NCBI GenBank assembly: GCA_030831375.1
Contig: JAURLF010000010.1
Location: 1-14,059 of the forward strand
From: Gaiellales bacterium
GTDB lineage: Bacteria; Actinomycetota; Thermoleophilia; Gaiellales; F1-60-MAGs149
Length of the DNA: 14,059 nt
Direction of reading: 5' to 3'
The translations under genes and the position numbers were made by a program. The notes beneath the pieces are model-generated. The model was not told the origin of the DNA, searched no databases, and worked only from the letters and a program-made list of their open reading frames with translations. Shown here piece by piece: positions 4,906 to 11,426 of the stretch (the stretch's first letter is position 1; the number at the start of each line of letters is the position of its first letter).

Positions 4906-5522
4906 GAGGCCGCGGGCAGCGCCGCCCGCGGAGCGGCCGAGCCCCCGTTCGGGGAGCGCATCAACGACAGGTCGACCTCGAGCGCGACGGCCTCGCCGAC
5001 GAGGATGCCGCTCGGGTCGAACGTGATCTCGAAGTCGCGGCGCGTGATCTCGCTGCGCAGCTCGAGGCCGCAGCGGTCATGGCCGTACGGGTCCTTCGCG
5101 ACGCCCCCCGTGACGGCCTCGAGCGTGATCGGCCGCGTCACGCCGTTGATCGTGATCTCCCCCTCGACGATGTAGTCGTCCCGGTTCGCGCGCACCTTCG
5201 TGATCTCCAAGTTCAGGCGCGGATGCCGTTCGGCATCGAGGAAGTCGGCGCTGAGCAGGTGCCGATCGCGCACGTCGCTGCCCGTGTGCACGCTCTTGAC
5301 GTCGACCACGCCAACCCCGTGCACGTTCGCGCCATCCGACTCGACCGTGCCCGCGAACTCGGCGAAGCGCCCCCGCAGCGTCGTGATGCCGAGGTGCCGG
5401 ATCGAGAAGTTGACGCTCGAGTGCTCCGGGTCGATCGTCCAGTGACCGGCCGGCACCATCGCCCCTGCTTCGGGCGGGGTGGCGAGGCGCGTGGCCGCGC
5501 CCTGATCGGCGGGATCCTGCAT
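4902..5522 (-). CDS. YceI-family polyisoprenoid-binding lipocalin-like protein
   Basis: 206 residues. The YceI beta-barrel starts at GHWTIDPEHSSVNFSIRHLG (about 26-45) and continues with LRGRFAEFAGTVESDG, VDVKSVHTGSDVRDRHLLSADFLD (the conserved NxxRDxHLxSxDFFD-like block), EGEITINGVTRPITLEA (conserved L-I-xGVTxPVxL block) and GLELRSEITRRDFEITF near the C-terminus. The family binds long-chain polyisoprenoids or amphiphilic lipids, and members are periplasmic, secreted or cytosolic. No signal peptide is visible, so this one looks cytosolic. The start could be ATG 5522 or ATG 5459 (M22, just before the barrel); neither has a clear SD. Its TAG shares the tetranucleotide CTAG with the convergent selenoprotein's TAG. 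About 88 bp separate it from the citrate synthase stop upstream. Confidence 0.92.
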   Translation of the reverse strand: MQDPADQGAATRLATPPEAGAMVPAGHWTIDPEHSSVNFSIRHLGITTLRGRFAEFAGTVESDGANVHGVGVVDVKSVHTGSDVRDRHLLSADFLDAERHPRLNLEITKVRANRDDYIVEGEITINGVTRPITLEAVTGGVAKDPYGHDRCGLELRSEITRRDFEITFDPSGILVGEAVALEVDLSLMRSPNGGSAAPRAALPAAS

Positions 5523-5565
5523 GCCCGCATCGTCGATGCGCGGGCCGCGGCCCGCCCGGCGGAGC

Positions 5566-5584
5566 CCCGCGCACCTCGCGCGGG
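5566..5584 (-). terminator. Hairpin downstream of citrate synthase
   Basis: CCCGCGC and GCGCGGG form a 7-bp perfect stem with a 5-base loop, 27 bases past the citrate synthase stop. A second GC palindrome (GCGGGCCGCGGCCCGC, 5540-5555) follows on the way to YceI. There is no T tract, so termination efficiency is uncertain. Confidence 0.45.
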
Positions 5585-5610
5585 TTCCCCGCAGGCCCCG
5601 GGCGCCCCCG

Positions 5611-6729
5611 CTAGGAGGGCATGGGGCCGACGTAGTCGACCTGCGGGCGGATCAGCCGCGGGTACGCCATCTGCTCGAGCATGTGCGCGGTCCAGCCGGC
5701 GGTGCGGCTGACCGCGAACGTCGGCGTGTACAGGCCCGGGTCGAGGTCGATCGTCTCGAGGACGGCGGCCGCGTAGTACTCGACATTCGTGTAGAGACGG
5801 CGGTCGGGCTTGTACTCGTGCAGCAGGCGCAGCGCGGTCTGCTCGACGTGACGCGCGAGGCCGAGGCGCTCGTCGTCGGAGCCGAGGCGCTCGGCGACCT
5901 CGCCGAGGGCGCGAGCGCGCGGATCGTACGTCTTGTAGACGCGGTGCCCGAAGCCCATCAGGCGCTCGCCGCCCTCGATCTTGGCGCGCAGCCACGGCTC
6001 GGCGTTCTCCGGCGTGCCGATCTCGTCGATCATCGACGAGACGTGGCTCGGGGCGCCGCCGTGCAGCTTGCCCTTGAGCGCTCCGATCGCGCCGACGAGG
6101 CCGGAGCCGAGGTCCGAGGCGGTCGAGACGATCACGCGGCCCGTGAAGGTGGAGGCGTTCATGCCGTGCTCGGCGGTGAGCACGAGGTAGGCGTCGAGGG
6201 CGCCGACCTGCGCGTCCGTCGGCTCCGTGCCGCGCATCACGCGCAGGTAGTTGCGGGCAAGGGAGTCCTCGTCGCGGATCTCGCCGGGCTCGACGCCCGC
6301 GCGGCGCGCGCCGAGCAGCGCGACGGCTCCGGCGATCGCGCCGAGCGCAGCCTGCGCGTCGGCGGGCGTGCCGCCCTCGTCCATGTGGCGCGACTGGGCC
6401 CACACGCTGATCGCAGAGCGGACGGCGTCCATCGGGAGCGCCTCGGGGTCGAGCGTGGCGAGGGTCGCGGGCTCCTCGGCGACGTGGCGCATGCTGGAGA
6501 AGACGGTGGCGCGCAGCTCCGCGAGCTGCGCGTCGGACGGCAGGGCGCCGGTCCAGAGGAGGTGCGCGACCTCCTCGAAGCAGTGCTCGCGCACCAGCAC
6601 CTCGGCGTCGTGGCCGCGATAGACGAGCTGGCCGTTCTCGCCGTCGACGAGCCCGATCTCGGACGGGCCGATCGAGACGCCCTCGAGGCCGGTGCCGGGG
6701 TGCATGCGGGGGTTCGTGTCAGTCGCCAT
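5611..6729 (-). CDS. gltA: Citrate synthase (type I-like, 372 aa)
   Basis: Condenses oxaloacetate and acetyl-CoA to citrate in the TCA cycle; a 2-methylcitrate synthase cannot be excluded. The family blocks appear in order: LVYRGHDAEVL (35-45), LTAEHGMNASTF (H188), GALKGKLHGGAPSHV (H223), GFGHRVYKTYDPRA (H262), TNVEYYAAAVLE (315-324) and FAVSRTAGWTAHMLEQ (339-353). H188 and H262 match the two catalytic His. The third catalytic position, normally Asp in NVD, is Glu317 here. The size suits the short Gram-positive/archaeal type rather than the long NADH-regulated type. ATG 6729 is chosen over an in-frame TTG at 6735 because AGAGGA lies 8 bases before it. It is monocistronic, with a promoter-like TACCGT about 30 bp upstream and a hairpin downstream. 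Confidence 0.93.
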   Translation of the reverse strand: MATDTNPRMHPGTGLEGVSIGPSEIGLVDGENGQLVYRGHDAEVLVREHCFEEVAHLLWTGALPSDAQLAELRATVFSSMRHVAEEPATLATLDPEALPMDAVRSAISVWAQSRHMDEGGTPADAQAALGAIAGAVALLGARRAGVEPGEIRDEDSLARNYLRVMRGTEPTDAQVGALDAYLVLTAEHGMNASTFTGRVIVSTASDLGSGLVGAIGALKGKLHGGAPSHVSSMIDEIGTPENAEPWLRAKIEGGERLMGFGHRVYKTYDPRARALGEVAERLGSDDERLGLARHVEQTALRLLHEYKPDRRLYTNVEYYAAAVLETIDLDPGLYTPTFAVSRTAGWTAHMLEQMAYPRLIRPQVDYVGPMPS

Positions 6730-6758
6730 CGTCAAATCCTCTTGGGAGCGTTGAATGA

Positions 6759-6764
6759 ACGGTA
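6759..6764 (-). promoter_or_regulatory. -10-like box TACCGT for citrate synthase
   Basis: Minus-strand TACCGT lies 29 bases before ATG 6729, leaving a leader that carries the AGAGGA ribosome site. It is within the short inverted repeat CGTTGAATGAACG region (6749-6761). No -35 was recognised. Confidence 0.35.
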
Positions 6765-6872
6765 GCCGGACTGCGCATCACGCGGGGCCGGATGCTGCTC
6801 GTTCACCCGTTCGTTTCGCCCGGCCGCCCTCTGCAGCCGGCCCCGCGCTCGCGGCCCGCCGGGCGCCCGCGG

Positions 6873-6878
6873 TACCCT
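6873..6878 (+). promoter_or_regulatory. -10-like box TACCCT for the amine oxidase
   Basis: TACCCT, six bases (gcggcg), ATG 6885. It supports ATG 6885 over the longer upstream frame at 6792. Confidence 0.5.
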
Positions 6879-6884
6879 GCGGCG

Positions 6885-7937
6885 ATGGCAGGGACCGCCC
6901 CCGTGGTGGTGGTCGGGGCCGGTGCCGCCGGCCTCGCCGCCGCCGTGCACCTGCGCGCGGCCGGCGTCGACGCGGTCGTGCTCGAGGCGCGCGACCGGAT
7001 CGGGGGGCGACTCCTCTCCGTCCCGGCCGGCGCGGGGCGGCGCCTCGACCTCGGCGCGACCTGGTTCTGGGACGGGGAGGCGGACGTGGGCGCGCTCGCC
7101 GCCGGGGCGGGTCTCGAGGTGTTCGACCAGCACCGCACCGGGGACCTCATGTTCCAGCCGGGGCCGCGCGTCGAGCGGGTGCGCGGCAACCCCCTCGACG
7201 TGCCGTCGCGGCGCATCGCGAGCGGCATGCAGTCGCTCGCCGAGGCCCTGCAGGCGCGCCTGCCGGACGCCGCGGTGCGGCTCGGAGAGCCCGTCCGGGC
7301 GATCGCAGCCGAGGCGGACGGCCTGGTCGTGGAGACGCCCCGGGGTGCGTGGCGCGCCCCGCACGTCGTGCTCGCGCTGCCCCCCGCACTCGCCGTCCAC
7401 GCGATCGCATTCGACCCGCCGCTGGACCCCGAGCTGGCCGCGCTCGCCGCCGCCACGCCGGTCTGGATGGGGGCGTTCCTGAAGGCCGTCGCCCGCTACC
7501 CGGAGCCCTTCTGGCGCGCGCGCGGCCTGGCCGGTGCCGCCTTCAGCCACACCGGCCCGCTGCGGGAGGTGCACGACATGAGCGGCCCCGAGGGCGCGCC
7601 CGCGGCGCTGTTCGGCTTCGCGCCGCTCGCCCCCGGCGCGCCCACCCCGGGCGCCGACGCGATCCGCGCGCAGCTCGGCGCCCTGTTCGGGGCGGAGGCC
7701 GCCGAGCCCCTCGAGTTTTTGCTCGCCGACTGGCGCGCCGAGCCCTGCACGACGCCGCCGGGCGCGGACCGGCTCGGCCGCTACGACACGTACGGCGACC
7801 CGCGCTACCGCGCGCCCGCCATGGGCGGCCGCCTGCATTGGGCATCGACGGAGACCGCGCAGGACGCCCCCGGGCACGTGCAGGGCGCGCTCAGCGCCGG
7901 CGCGCGCGCCGCGGCCGCGGCCATCGCGGGGCCCTGA
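6885..7937 (+). CDS. FAD-dependent amine oxidase family protein
   Basis: 350 residues. The Rossmann FAD site is at the very N-terminus: VVVVGAGAAGLAAAVHL (7-23), then E34 for the ribose and RIGGR (38-42), the GG doublet typical of flavin amine oxidases. LDLGATWFWDG follows (the usual LxxGxxWxxG block). The C-terminal FAD-binding block is GRLHWASTETAQDAPGHVQGALSAG, matching WAGTETA...GxxxGAxxSG. The family oxidises amines, polyamines or carotenoid-like substrates; the substrate cannot be told. It is shorter than monoamine oxidases (about 450), mostly from compact middle segments. No signal peptide or membrane tail. ATG 6885 is chosen because the FAD motif begins six residues later and a -10-like box precedes it at leaderless spacing. 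The gene stands alone; a convergent tRNA begins 12 bp after the stop. Confidence 0.88.
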   Translation: MAGTAPVVVVGAGAAGLAAAVHLRAAGVDAVVLEARDRIGGRLLSVPAGAGRRLDLGATWFWDGEADVGALAAGAGLEVFDQHRTGDLMFQPGPRVERVRGNPLDVPSRRIASGMQSLAEALQARLPDAAVRLGEPVRAIAAEADGLVVETPRGAWRAPHVVLALPPALAVHAIAFDPPLDPELAALAAATPVWMGAFLKAVARYPEPFWRARGLAGAAFSHTGPLREVHDMSGPEGAPAALFGFAPLAPGAPTPGADAIRAQLGALFGAEAAEPLEFLLADWRAEPCTTPPGADRLGRYDTYGDPRYRAPAMGGRLHWASTETAQDAPGHVQGALSAGARAAAAAIAGP

Positions 7938-7949
7938 GGGTCACGTGGA

Positions 7950-8022
7950 TGGAGCCAGCCGGGATCGAACCGGCGACCCCCTGCTTGCAAAGCAGGTGCT
8001 CTCCCAGCTGAGCTATGGCCCC
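7950..8022 (-). tRNA. tRNA-Ala (anticodon TGC)
   Basis: A 73-base cloverleaf on the minus strand: acceptor GGGGCCA/TGGCTCC, D-arm GCTC...GAGC, anticodon stem CCTGC/GCAGG with loop TTTGCAA (anticodon at 7989-7987), T-arm GCCGG-TTCGATC-CCGGC, discriminator A. The G3-U70 wobble pair that identifies tRNA-Ala is present. The 3' CCA is not encoded. It reads GCA/GCG/GCT-type Ala codons. Confidence 0.97.
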
Positions 8023-8031
8023 GTACCGTGC

Positions 8032-8037
8032 AGGGTA
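8032..8037 (-). promoter_or_regulatory. -10-like box TACCCT for tRNA-Ala(TGC)
   Basis: Minus-strand TACCCT lies 9 bases before the mature 5' end. The same 9-base distance is seen at the other tRNA-Ala in this window. Confidence 0.5.
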
Positions 8038-8045
8038 GATGCCCT

Positions 8046-8062
8046 CGCGGCCGGCGGCCGCG
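8046..8062 (-). terminator. Hairpin after the acidic hypothetical gene
   Basis: CGCGGCC and GGCCGCG form a 7-bp stem around a 3-base loop, 20 bases past the stop at 8082 and before the tRNA promoter. There is no T tract. Confidence 0.4.
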
Positions 8063-8081
8063 GCTCGGGCCACGCGCCGGG

Positions 8082-8378
8082 CTACGACTCCCAGTCGAAC
8101 TCGCCGGAGGCCGTCGTCTCGGCCCAGCCGGTCTCCTCGACGGCGCCGCCGAGCGTCGCCTCGTCCTCCCAGTCGAGGCGGACGGCCGGATGCTCGCCCG
8201 TCTCCTCCTCCTCCTGGCGCGCATCCTCCTCGGTCTTGAAGAGGGCGTGGTTGACGAACGGGTCGGCCGGGATGAACCCCTTCAGCGGCATGTCGCCCTC
8301 GAGCTGGGCGTTGCGGCGCTTGAGGGCGAGGTGCTCCTCGATGACGGAGGCGAACAGGGTCTTGGCGTCGTCGGACAT
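8082..8378 (-). CDS. Small acidic hypothetical protein
   Basis: 98 residues from ATG 8378. I recognise no named family. An N-terminal helix (MSDDAKTLFASVIEEHLALKR) is followed by the motif-like middle DMPLKGFIPADPFVNHALFK and a strongly acidic tail (EEDARQEEEETGEH, LDWEDEATLGGAVEETGWAE). It has no Cys and no membrane segment; it looks like a soluble partner or regulator. Starts at 8411 and 8417 are also possible. 8378 is preferred because GGAG (8383-8386) lies just upstream and the preceding residues (SAATRTHWST) do not look conserved in character. A good TACAAT box lies upstream at 8430-8435. Confidence 0.75.
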   Translation of the reverse strand: MSDDAKTLFASVIEEHLALKRRNAQLEGDMPLKGFIPADPFVNHALFKTEEDARQEEEETGEHPAVRLDWEDEATLGGAVEETGWAETTASGEFDWES

Positions 8379-8429
8379 CGTGCTCCAGTGCGTTCTCGTC
8401 GCGGCGCTCATGCACATGCGCCGCGCCGG

Positions 8430-8435
8430 ATTGTA
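8430..8435 (-). promoter_or_regulatory. -10 box TACAAT
   Basis: Minus-strand TACAAT, close to the TATAAT consensus and in a locally AT-richer stretch, lies 51 bases before ATG 8378 and so gives a leader of about 45 bases. No convincing -35 was seen. Confidence 0.5.
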
Positions 8436-8488
8436 GGCGAAATCCGAACAGATGATCGCAGCACGCCGCGGCGCGGCCGACCCGCCGG

Positions 8489-8494
8489 TAGGCT
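8489..8494 (+). promoter_or_regulatory. -10-like box TAGGCT for the M20 peptidase
   Basis: TAGGCT, six bases (gcgcgc), GTG 8501. The spacing is leaderless and no SD is present. Confidence 0.55.
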
Positions 8495-8500
8495 GCGCGC

Positions 8501-9598
8501 GTGGTCCCGGACGCGCCCCTGCCTGCGGAGGAGGTCGAACGGATCGCCGCCGATGCCGCATGGCTGTGCGGGATCCCCGCCCCGACGGGCCACGAGGCCG
8601 CCCGCGCCGCGGCCGTGCGGAACCGACTCGTGGAGCTCGGGCTCGAGCCGCACCTCGACGCCGTCGGCAACGTCGTCTGCCGCGTCGGCGGCGACGGCCC
8701 CGCGCTCGCCGTCTGCGCGCATCTCGACACCGTCTTCCCCGGCCTCGAGCCCGCCCCGCCCGTACGCGACGGCGCGCGCCTCGCCGGGCCCGGCGCGGGC
8801 GACAACGCGCTCGGCGTGGCGGCGCTCCTGCTCGTCGCCCGCGCCCTCGCGACCGACCCGCCGAGCCAGCCCGTGCTGCTCGTCGCGACGGTCGGCGAGG
8901 AGGGCCTCGGCGACCTGCGCGGCGCGCGCCACCTGCTCGAGACGGAGTCGGTGCGGGCGCTGATCGCCGTGGAGGGGCATGGCATCGACAGCCTCGCCGT
9001 CGGCGGCGTCGCGTCCGCGCGCGTGCGCATCCGGATGTCCGGACCGGGCGGGCACTCGTGGTCCGACCAGGGCCAGCCGAGCGCCGTCCACGCGCTGGTG
9101 GCGGCTGCCGAGCGGGTGCTCGCGGCCGCGCCGCCCTGCGTCGCAAACGTCGGCGTGATCGAGGGCGGCACCGCCGTCAACGCGATCGCCGAGCGGGCGC
9201 AGCTCCTGCTCGACCTGCGCAGCGGCGACCCCGACCAGGTCGGCCACGCGCTCGCCCGCGTCGAGCGCGCCGCGCGCGTCGCCCTGCCAGACGGCATGGC
9301 CGTCGAGTTCGAGGTCGTCGGGCGCCGCCCCGGCGGCGCGGCACCCGAGTCCGCCGGGCTCGTCGAGCTCGCCCGCCGCGCCCGCTCCGCGGTCGGGCTC
9401 GGGGCGGCCGACGAACAGCTCGCCTCGACCGATGCGAACGCCGCGATCGCGCGCGGCGTCCCCGCGGTCGGCATCGGCGTCAGCCGCGGCGAGGACGCGC
9501 ACACCGAGCACGAGTGGATCGCGGTACCCCCGATCGCCCACGGCGCCGCCGCCCTGCTCGGCCTCGTGCGGCGCGCCGACGAGCAGCGCGGCCCCTGA
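8501..9598 (+). CDS. M20-family metallopeptidase / deacylase
   Basis: 365 residues from GTG 8501. Di-zinc site residues of the M20 family: H74 in CAHLDTVF (with D76), the bridging D101 in GAGDNALG, the catalytic pair E133/E134 in GEEGLGD, an acidic ligand in AVEGHG (E158, where many members have Asp), and H337 in TEHEW near the C-terminus. The inserted dimerisation domain is marked by RIRMSGPGGHSWSDQGQPSAVHAL (177-200), the usual GxxxHS block. It hydrolyses small peptides or N-acyl amino acids; the substrate is unknown. It looks closest in style to the peptidase T / ArgE-like cytosolic enzymes. A short gap separates it from the LemA promoter. Confidence 0.92.
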   Translation: MVPDAPLPAEEVERIAADAAWLCGIPAPTGHEAARAAAVRNRLVELGLEPHLDAVGNVVCRVGGDGPALAVCAHLDTVFPGLEPAPPVRDGARLAGPGAGDNALGVAALLLVARALATDPPSQPVLLVATVGEEGLGDLRGARHLLETESVRALIAVEGHGIDSLAVGGVASARVRIRMSGPGGHSWSDQGQPSAVHALVAAAERVLAAAPPCVANVGVIEGGTAVNAIAERAQLLLDLRSGDPDQVGHALARVERAARVALPDGMAVEFEVVGRRPGGAAPESAGLVELARRARSAVGLGAADEQLASTDANAAIARGVPAVGIGVSRGEDAHTEHEWIAVPPIAHGAAALLGLVRRADEQRGP

Positions 9599-9603
9599 GG
9601 CTC

Positions 9604-9609
9604 TAGACT
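9604..9609 (+). promoter_or_regulatory. -10-like box TAGACT for LemA
   Basis: The hexamer is the same as at the DUF2252/selenoprotein promoters, but it is 35 bases from the GTG at 9645 and the leader contains the SD GGGAGGG (9632-9638). Confidence 0.5.
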
Positions 9610-9644
9610 CAGGGCAGAACCACGCGCCCCCGGGAGGGACGACC

Positions 9645-10280
9645 GTGACCATCGCCCTGATCATCATCGGTGTGATCGCCCTCGTGGTGATCATCCTCGT
9701 CGCCGTCTACAACGGCCTCGTCCAGGCGCGCAACAAGTGCGACGAGGCGTGGTCGGGCATCGACGTCCAGCTCAAGCGCCGCCACGACCTGATCCCGAAC
9801 CTCGTGGAGACGGTCAAGGGCTACGCCGCACACGAGCAGGCCACGTTCGAGAACGTGACGGCCGCCCGCACCGCGGCGATGGCCGCAAAGACGCCGGCTG
9901 AGTCGGCACGGGCCGAGGGCGTCCTGGGTCAGGCCCTCACGGGCCTGTTCGCGATCGCGGAGGCCTACCCGCAGCTGCGCGCCGTCGAGTCGTTCACCCA
10001 GCTGCAGGCCGAGCTGACGAACACGGAGGACCAGATCTCCGCGTCGCGCCGCATCTACAACGGCAACGTGCAGATCTACAACACGAAGGTGCAGCAGATC
10101 CCGGGCAAGCTGCTCGCCGGCCCGTTCGGGTTCTCGGAGAAGGAGTTCTTCGAGCTCGACTCGGAGGCGGAGCGCCAGCCGGTCAAGATCGACTTCTCCG
10201 GCGCCGCCGCCCCGGCGGCCCCCGCCGCGCCGCCTGCGGCGCCCCAGGACCCGCCGCCGCCCACCACCGCCGGCGGGTAG
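9645..10280 (+). CDS. lemA: LemA family membrane-anchored protein
   Basis: 211 residues from GTG 9645, which has GGGAGGG with a 6-base spacer. The N-terminal signal-anchor helix (TIALIIIGVIALVVIILVAV, 2-21) is followed by the LemA signature: NGLVQARNKCDEAWSGIDVQ, LKRRHDLIPNLVETVKGYAAHE and, further on, ESFTQLQAELTNTEDQISASRR and YNGNVQIYN. The body is a long helical bundle facing outward or the periplasm-equivalent side. The C-terminus is an Ala/Pro tail (from about residue 185) that looks disordered. The cellular role of LemA is not well defined; members often neighbour TPM-domain or M48 peptidase genes, which are absent here. Confidence 0.95.
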   Translation: MTIALIIIGVIALVVIILVAVYNGLVQARNKCDEAWSGIDVQLKRRHDLIPNLVETVKGYAAHEQATFENVTAARTAAMAAKTPAESARAEGVLGQALTGLFAIAEAYPQLRAVESFTQLQAELTNTEDQISASRRIYNGNVQIYNTKVQQIPGKLLAGPFGFSEKEFFELDSEAERQPVKIDFSGAAAPAAPAAPPAAPQDPPPPTTAGG

Positions 10281-10299
10281 GCCCGGCGCCGATATCGGG

Positions 10300-10305
10300 T
10301 ATCGT
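10300..10305 (+). promoter_or_regulatory. -10-like box TATCGT for tRNA-Ala(CGC)
   Basis: TATCGT lies 9 bases before the mature tRNA 5' end, the same distance as at tRNA-Ala(TGC). Confidence 0.45.
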
Positions 10306-10314
10306 CTCCGCCAC

Positions 10315-10387
10315 GGGCCCGTGGCGCAGTTGGGAGCGCGCCTGGATCGCACCCAGGAGGTCGGCGGTTCGAATCCGCCCGGGTCCA
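10315..10387 (+). tRNA. tRNA-Ala (anticodon CGC)
   Basis: A 73-base cloverleaf: acceptor GGGCCCG/CGGGTCC, D-arm GCGC...GCGC, anticodon stem CCTGG/CCAGG with loop ATCGCAC (anticodon 10348-10350), T-arm GGCGG-TTCGAAT-CCGCC, discriminator A. G3-U70, the alanine identity pair, is present. CCA is not encoded. It reads GCG, a heavily used codon in this GC-rich genome. Confidence 0.97.
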
Positions 10388-10420
10388 CTCCGCCGCCGGC
10401 GCCCCGCCGGCCGCGGTGCC

Positions 10421-10429
10421 GAGGAGGGG
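10421..10429 (+). promoter_or_regulatory. Shine-Dalgarno GAGGAGGGG deciding GTG 10434
   Basis: AGGAGG at 10422-10427 leaves a 6-base spacer to GTG 10434. The longer start GTG 10416 lies upstream of this site and has none of its own. Confidence 0.75.
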
Positions 10430-10433
10430 CGCG

Positions 10434-10865
10434 GTGGCCGACGTCGTCGAAGGGCGCGACATCGCGCTCGACCTTGCGCTCTCCGTGCTCGCGCAGGTGC
10501 GCGCCGAGGCCGAGCGCGGCGGCTTCCTGCTCGCCGTCTGCGTCGCGGACCGCGCCGGCAACCCGGTCGCCTCCGCGCGCATGGACGGCGCGCCGCTCGG
10601 CGCGTACGCCGTCGCGTGCGACAAGGCCTATTCGTCGGCGATCTGGGGCGACCGCACGGGCGCGATGGGCACGGCCGCCCAGCCCGGCGGCGAGGACTTC
10701 GGCATCGCCGGCGCCCTCGGAGGGCGCATGATCGTGTTCGCCGGAGGCGTCCCGATCCGCCGCCAGGGCGAGCTGATCGGCGGCCTCGGCGTGTCTGGCG
10801 CCCGCAGCCCCGAGGACGAGGCCGTCGCCCTCGCGGCGCTGGCCGCGCTCGGCCTCGAGGGCTGA
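10434..10865 (+). CDS. GlcG/HbpS-family protein
   Basis: 143 residues. The fold-typical blocks are: N-terminal helix (ALDLALSVLAQVRAEAER), AVCVADRAGNPVASARMDGA (about 36-55; the family's V-V-D-xxGxxVAxxRMDGA core), ACDKAYSSAIWG (KAxTA-like helix), then GGRMIVFAGGVPIRRQGELIGGLGVSGARSPEDEAVA (the GGxPIxxxGxxxGaiGVSGx...D block). Family members include the haem-binding HbpS of Streptomyces and the GlcG protein of glycolate loci; many are of unknown role. The start is set by a strong SD. Its stop lies 4 bp before the GTG of SixA, so the two are translationally linked. It begins 46 bp after tRNA-Ala and may be read from that promoter. Confidence 0.9.
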   Translation: MADVVEGRDIALDLALSVLAQVRAEAERGGFLLAVCVADRAGNPVASARMDGAPLGAYAVACDKAYSSAIWGDRTGAMGTAAQPGGEDFGIAGALGGRMIVFAGGVPIRRQGELIGGLGVSGARSPEDEAVALAALAALGLEG

Positions 10866-10869
10866 GCCG

Positions 10870-11370
10870 GTGGAGGTCCTGCTCGTCCGCCACGCGATCG
10901 CCGCCGAGCGCGACCCGGGCCGGTGGCCCGACGACGCCCTGCGGCCCCTGACCGACGAGGGCCGGGCGCGCTTCCGGCCGGCGGCGCGCGGGCTCGCCGC
11001 ACTCGTGGCCGCGCCCGCGCGCGTGCTCGCAAGCCCCTACGCGCGCACGTGGGAGACGGCGGCGATCCTCGCCGAGGAGACCGGCTGGCCCGCGCCCGAG
11101 CGCTGCAGTGCCCTCGCGGCGCACCACGGCGCGGGCGACGCGCTCCACGCGCTCGCCGACGCCGAGGGCGCCGGACCGCTCGTGCTCGTCGGGCACGAGC
11201 CCACGATGACGCTCCTGACCCGGCTGCTCGTGCGCGCCGAGGACGAGCCCGGCGTCGACTGGTTCCGGAAGGGGGCGGCCGTCCTCGTCGCGTTCGACGA
11301 CCGGCCCGCCGCGGGCGCGGGGCGCCTGGTCTGGCAGCGCCAGCCGCGCGAGCTCAGGGCGCTGGGGTAG
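10870..11370 (+). CDS. sixA: SixA-like phosphohistidine phosphatase (histidine phosphatase superfamily)
   Basis: 166 residues. The RHG-type active site is LVRHAIAAERD (R7, H8 as the phospho-acceptor). LRPLTDEGRARFRPAARGL is the SixA-type second block, SPYARTWETAAIL carries the phosphate-binding Arg, and VLVGHEPTM carries the second catalytic His. Length matches SixA (about 160). In E. coli SixA removes phosphate from His of HPt domains or from NPr of the nitrogen PTS; the partner here is unknown. GTG 10870 follows the GlcG-like stop by 4 bp and relies on coupling (GAGGG in the end of the upstream gene). Confidence 0.92.
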   Translation: MEVLLVRHAIAAERDPGRWPDDALRPLTDEGRARFRPAARGLAALVAAPARVLASPYARTWETAAILAEETGWPAPERCSALAAHHGAGDALHALADAEGAGPLVLVGHEPTMTLLTRLLVRAEDEPGVDWFRKGAAVLVAFDDRPAAGAGRLVWQRQPRELRALG

Positions 11371-11375
11371 CGGGC

Positions 11376-11403
11376 GCGAGCCAGAGCACGCAGCCCGGCT
11401 CGC
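11376..11403. terminator. Hairpin between convergent SixA and NAD(P)-binding genes
   Basis: GCGAGCC and GGCTCGC form a 7-bp stem with a 14-base loop in the 56-bp convergent gap. The stem is perfect but the loop is long and there is no T tract, so this is a weak call. Confidence 0.35.
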
Positions 11404-11426
11404 ACGCCTCGGCCGGGTCGCGCCGC

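Noticed and set aside
5540..5555. Perfect 16-bp palindrome GCGGGCCGCGGCCCGC as an operator
   Set aside because: Short all-GC palindromes are expected often at this base composition, and it lies downstream of citrate synthase rather than at a promoter; a role in termination is more likely.
6792..6884. Longer N-terminus for the amine oxidase (start at 6792)
   Set aside because: The added 31 residues are Pro/Arg-rich and precede the FAD motif, which normally lies at the very N-terminus; a -10-like box occupies 6873-6878.
7891..9504. A 537-codon minus-strand frame over tRNA-Ala and the M20 peptidase
   Set aside because: The peptidase's metal ligands are all on the plus strand, and the minus frame would include a tRNA gene.
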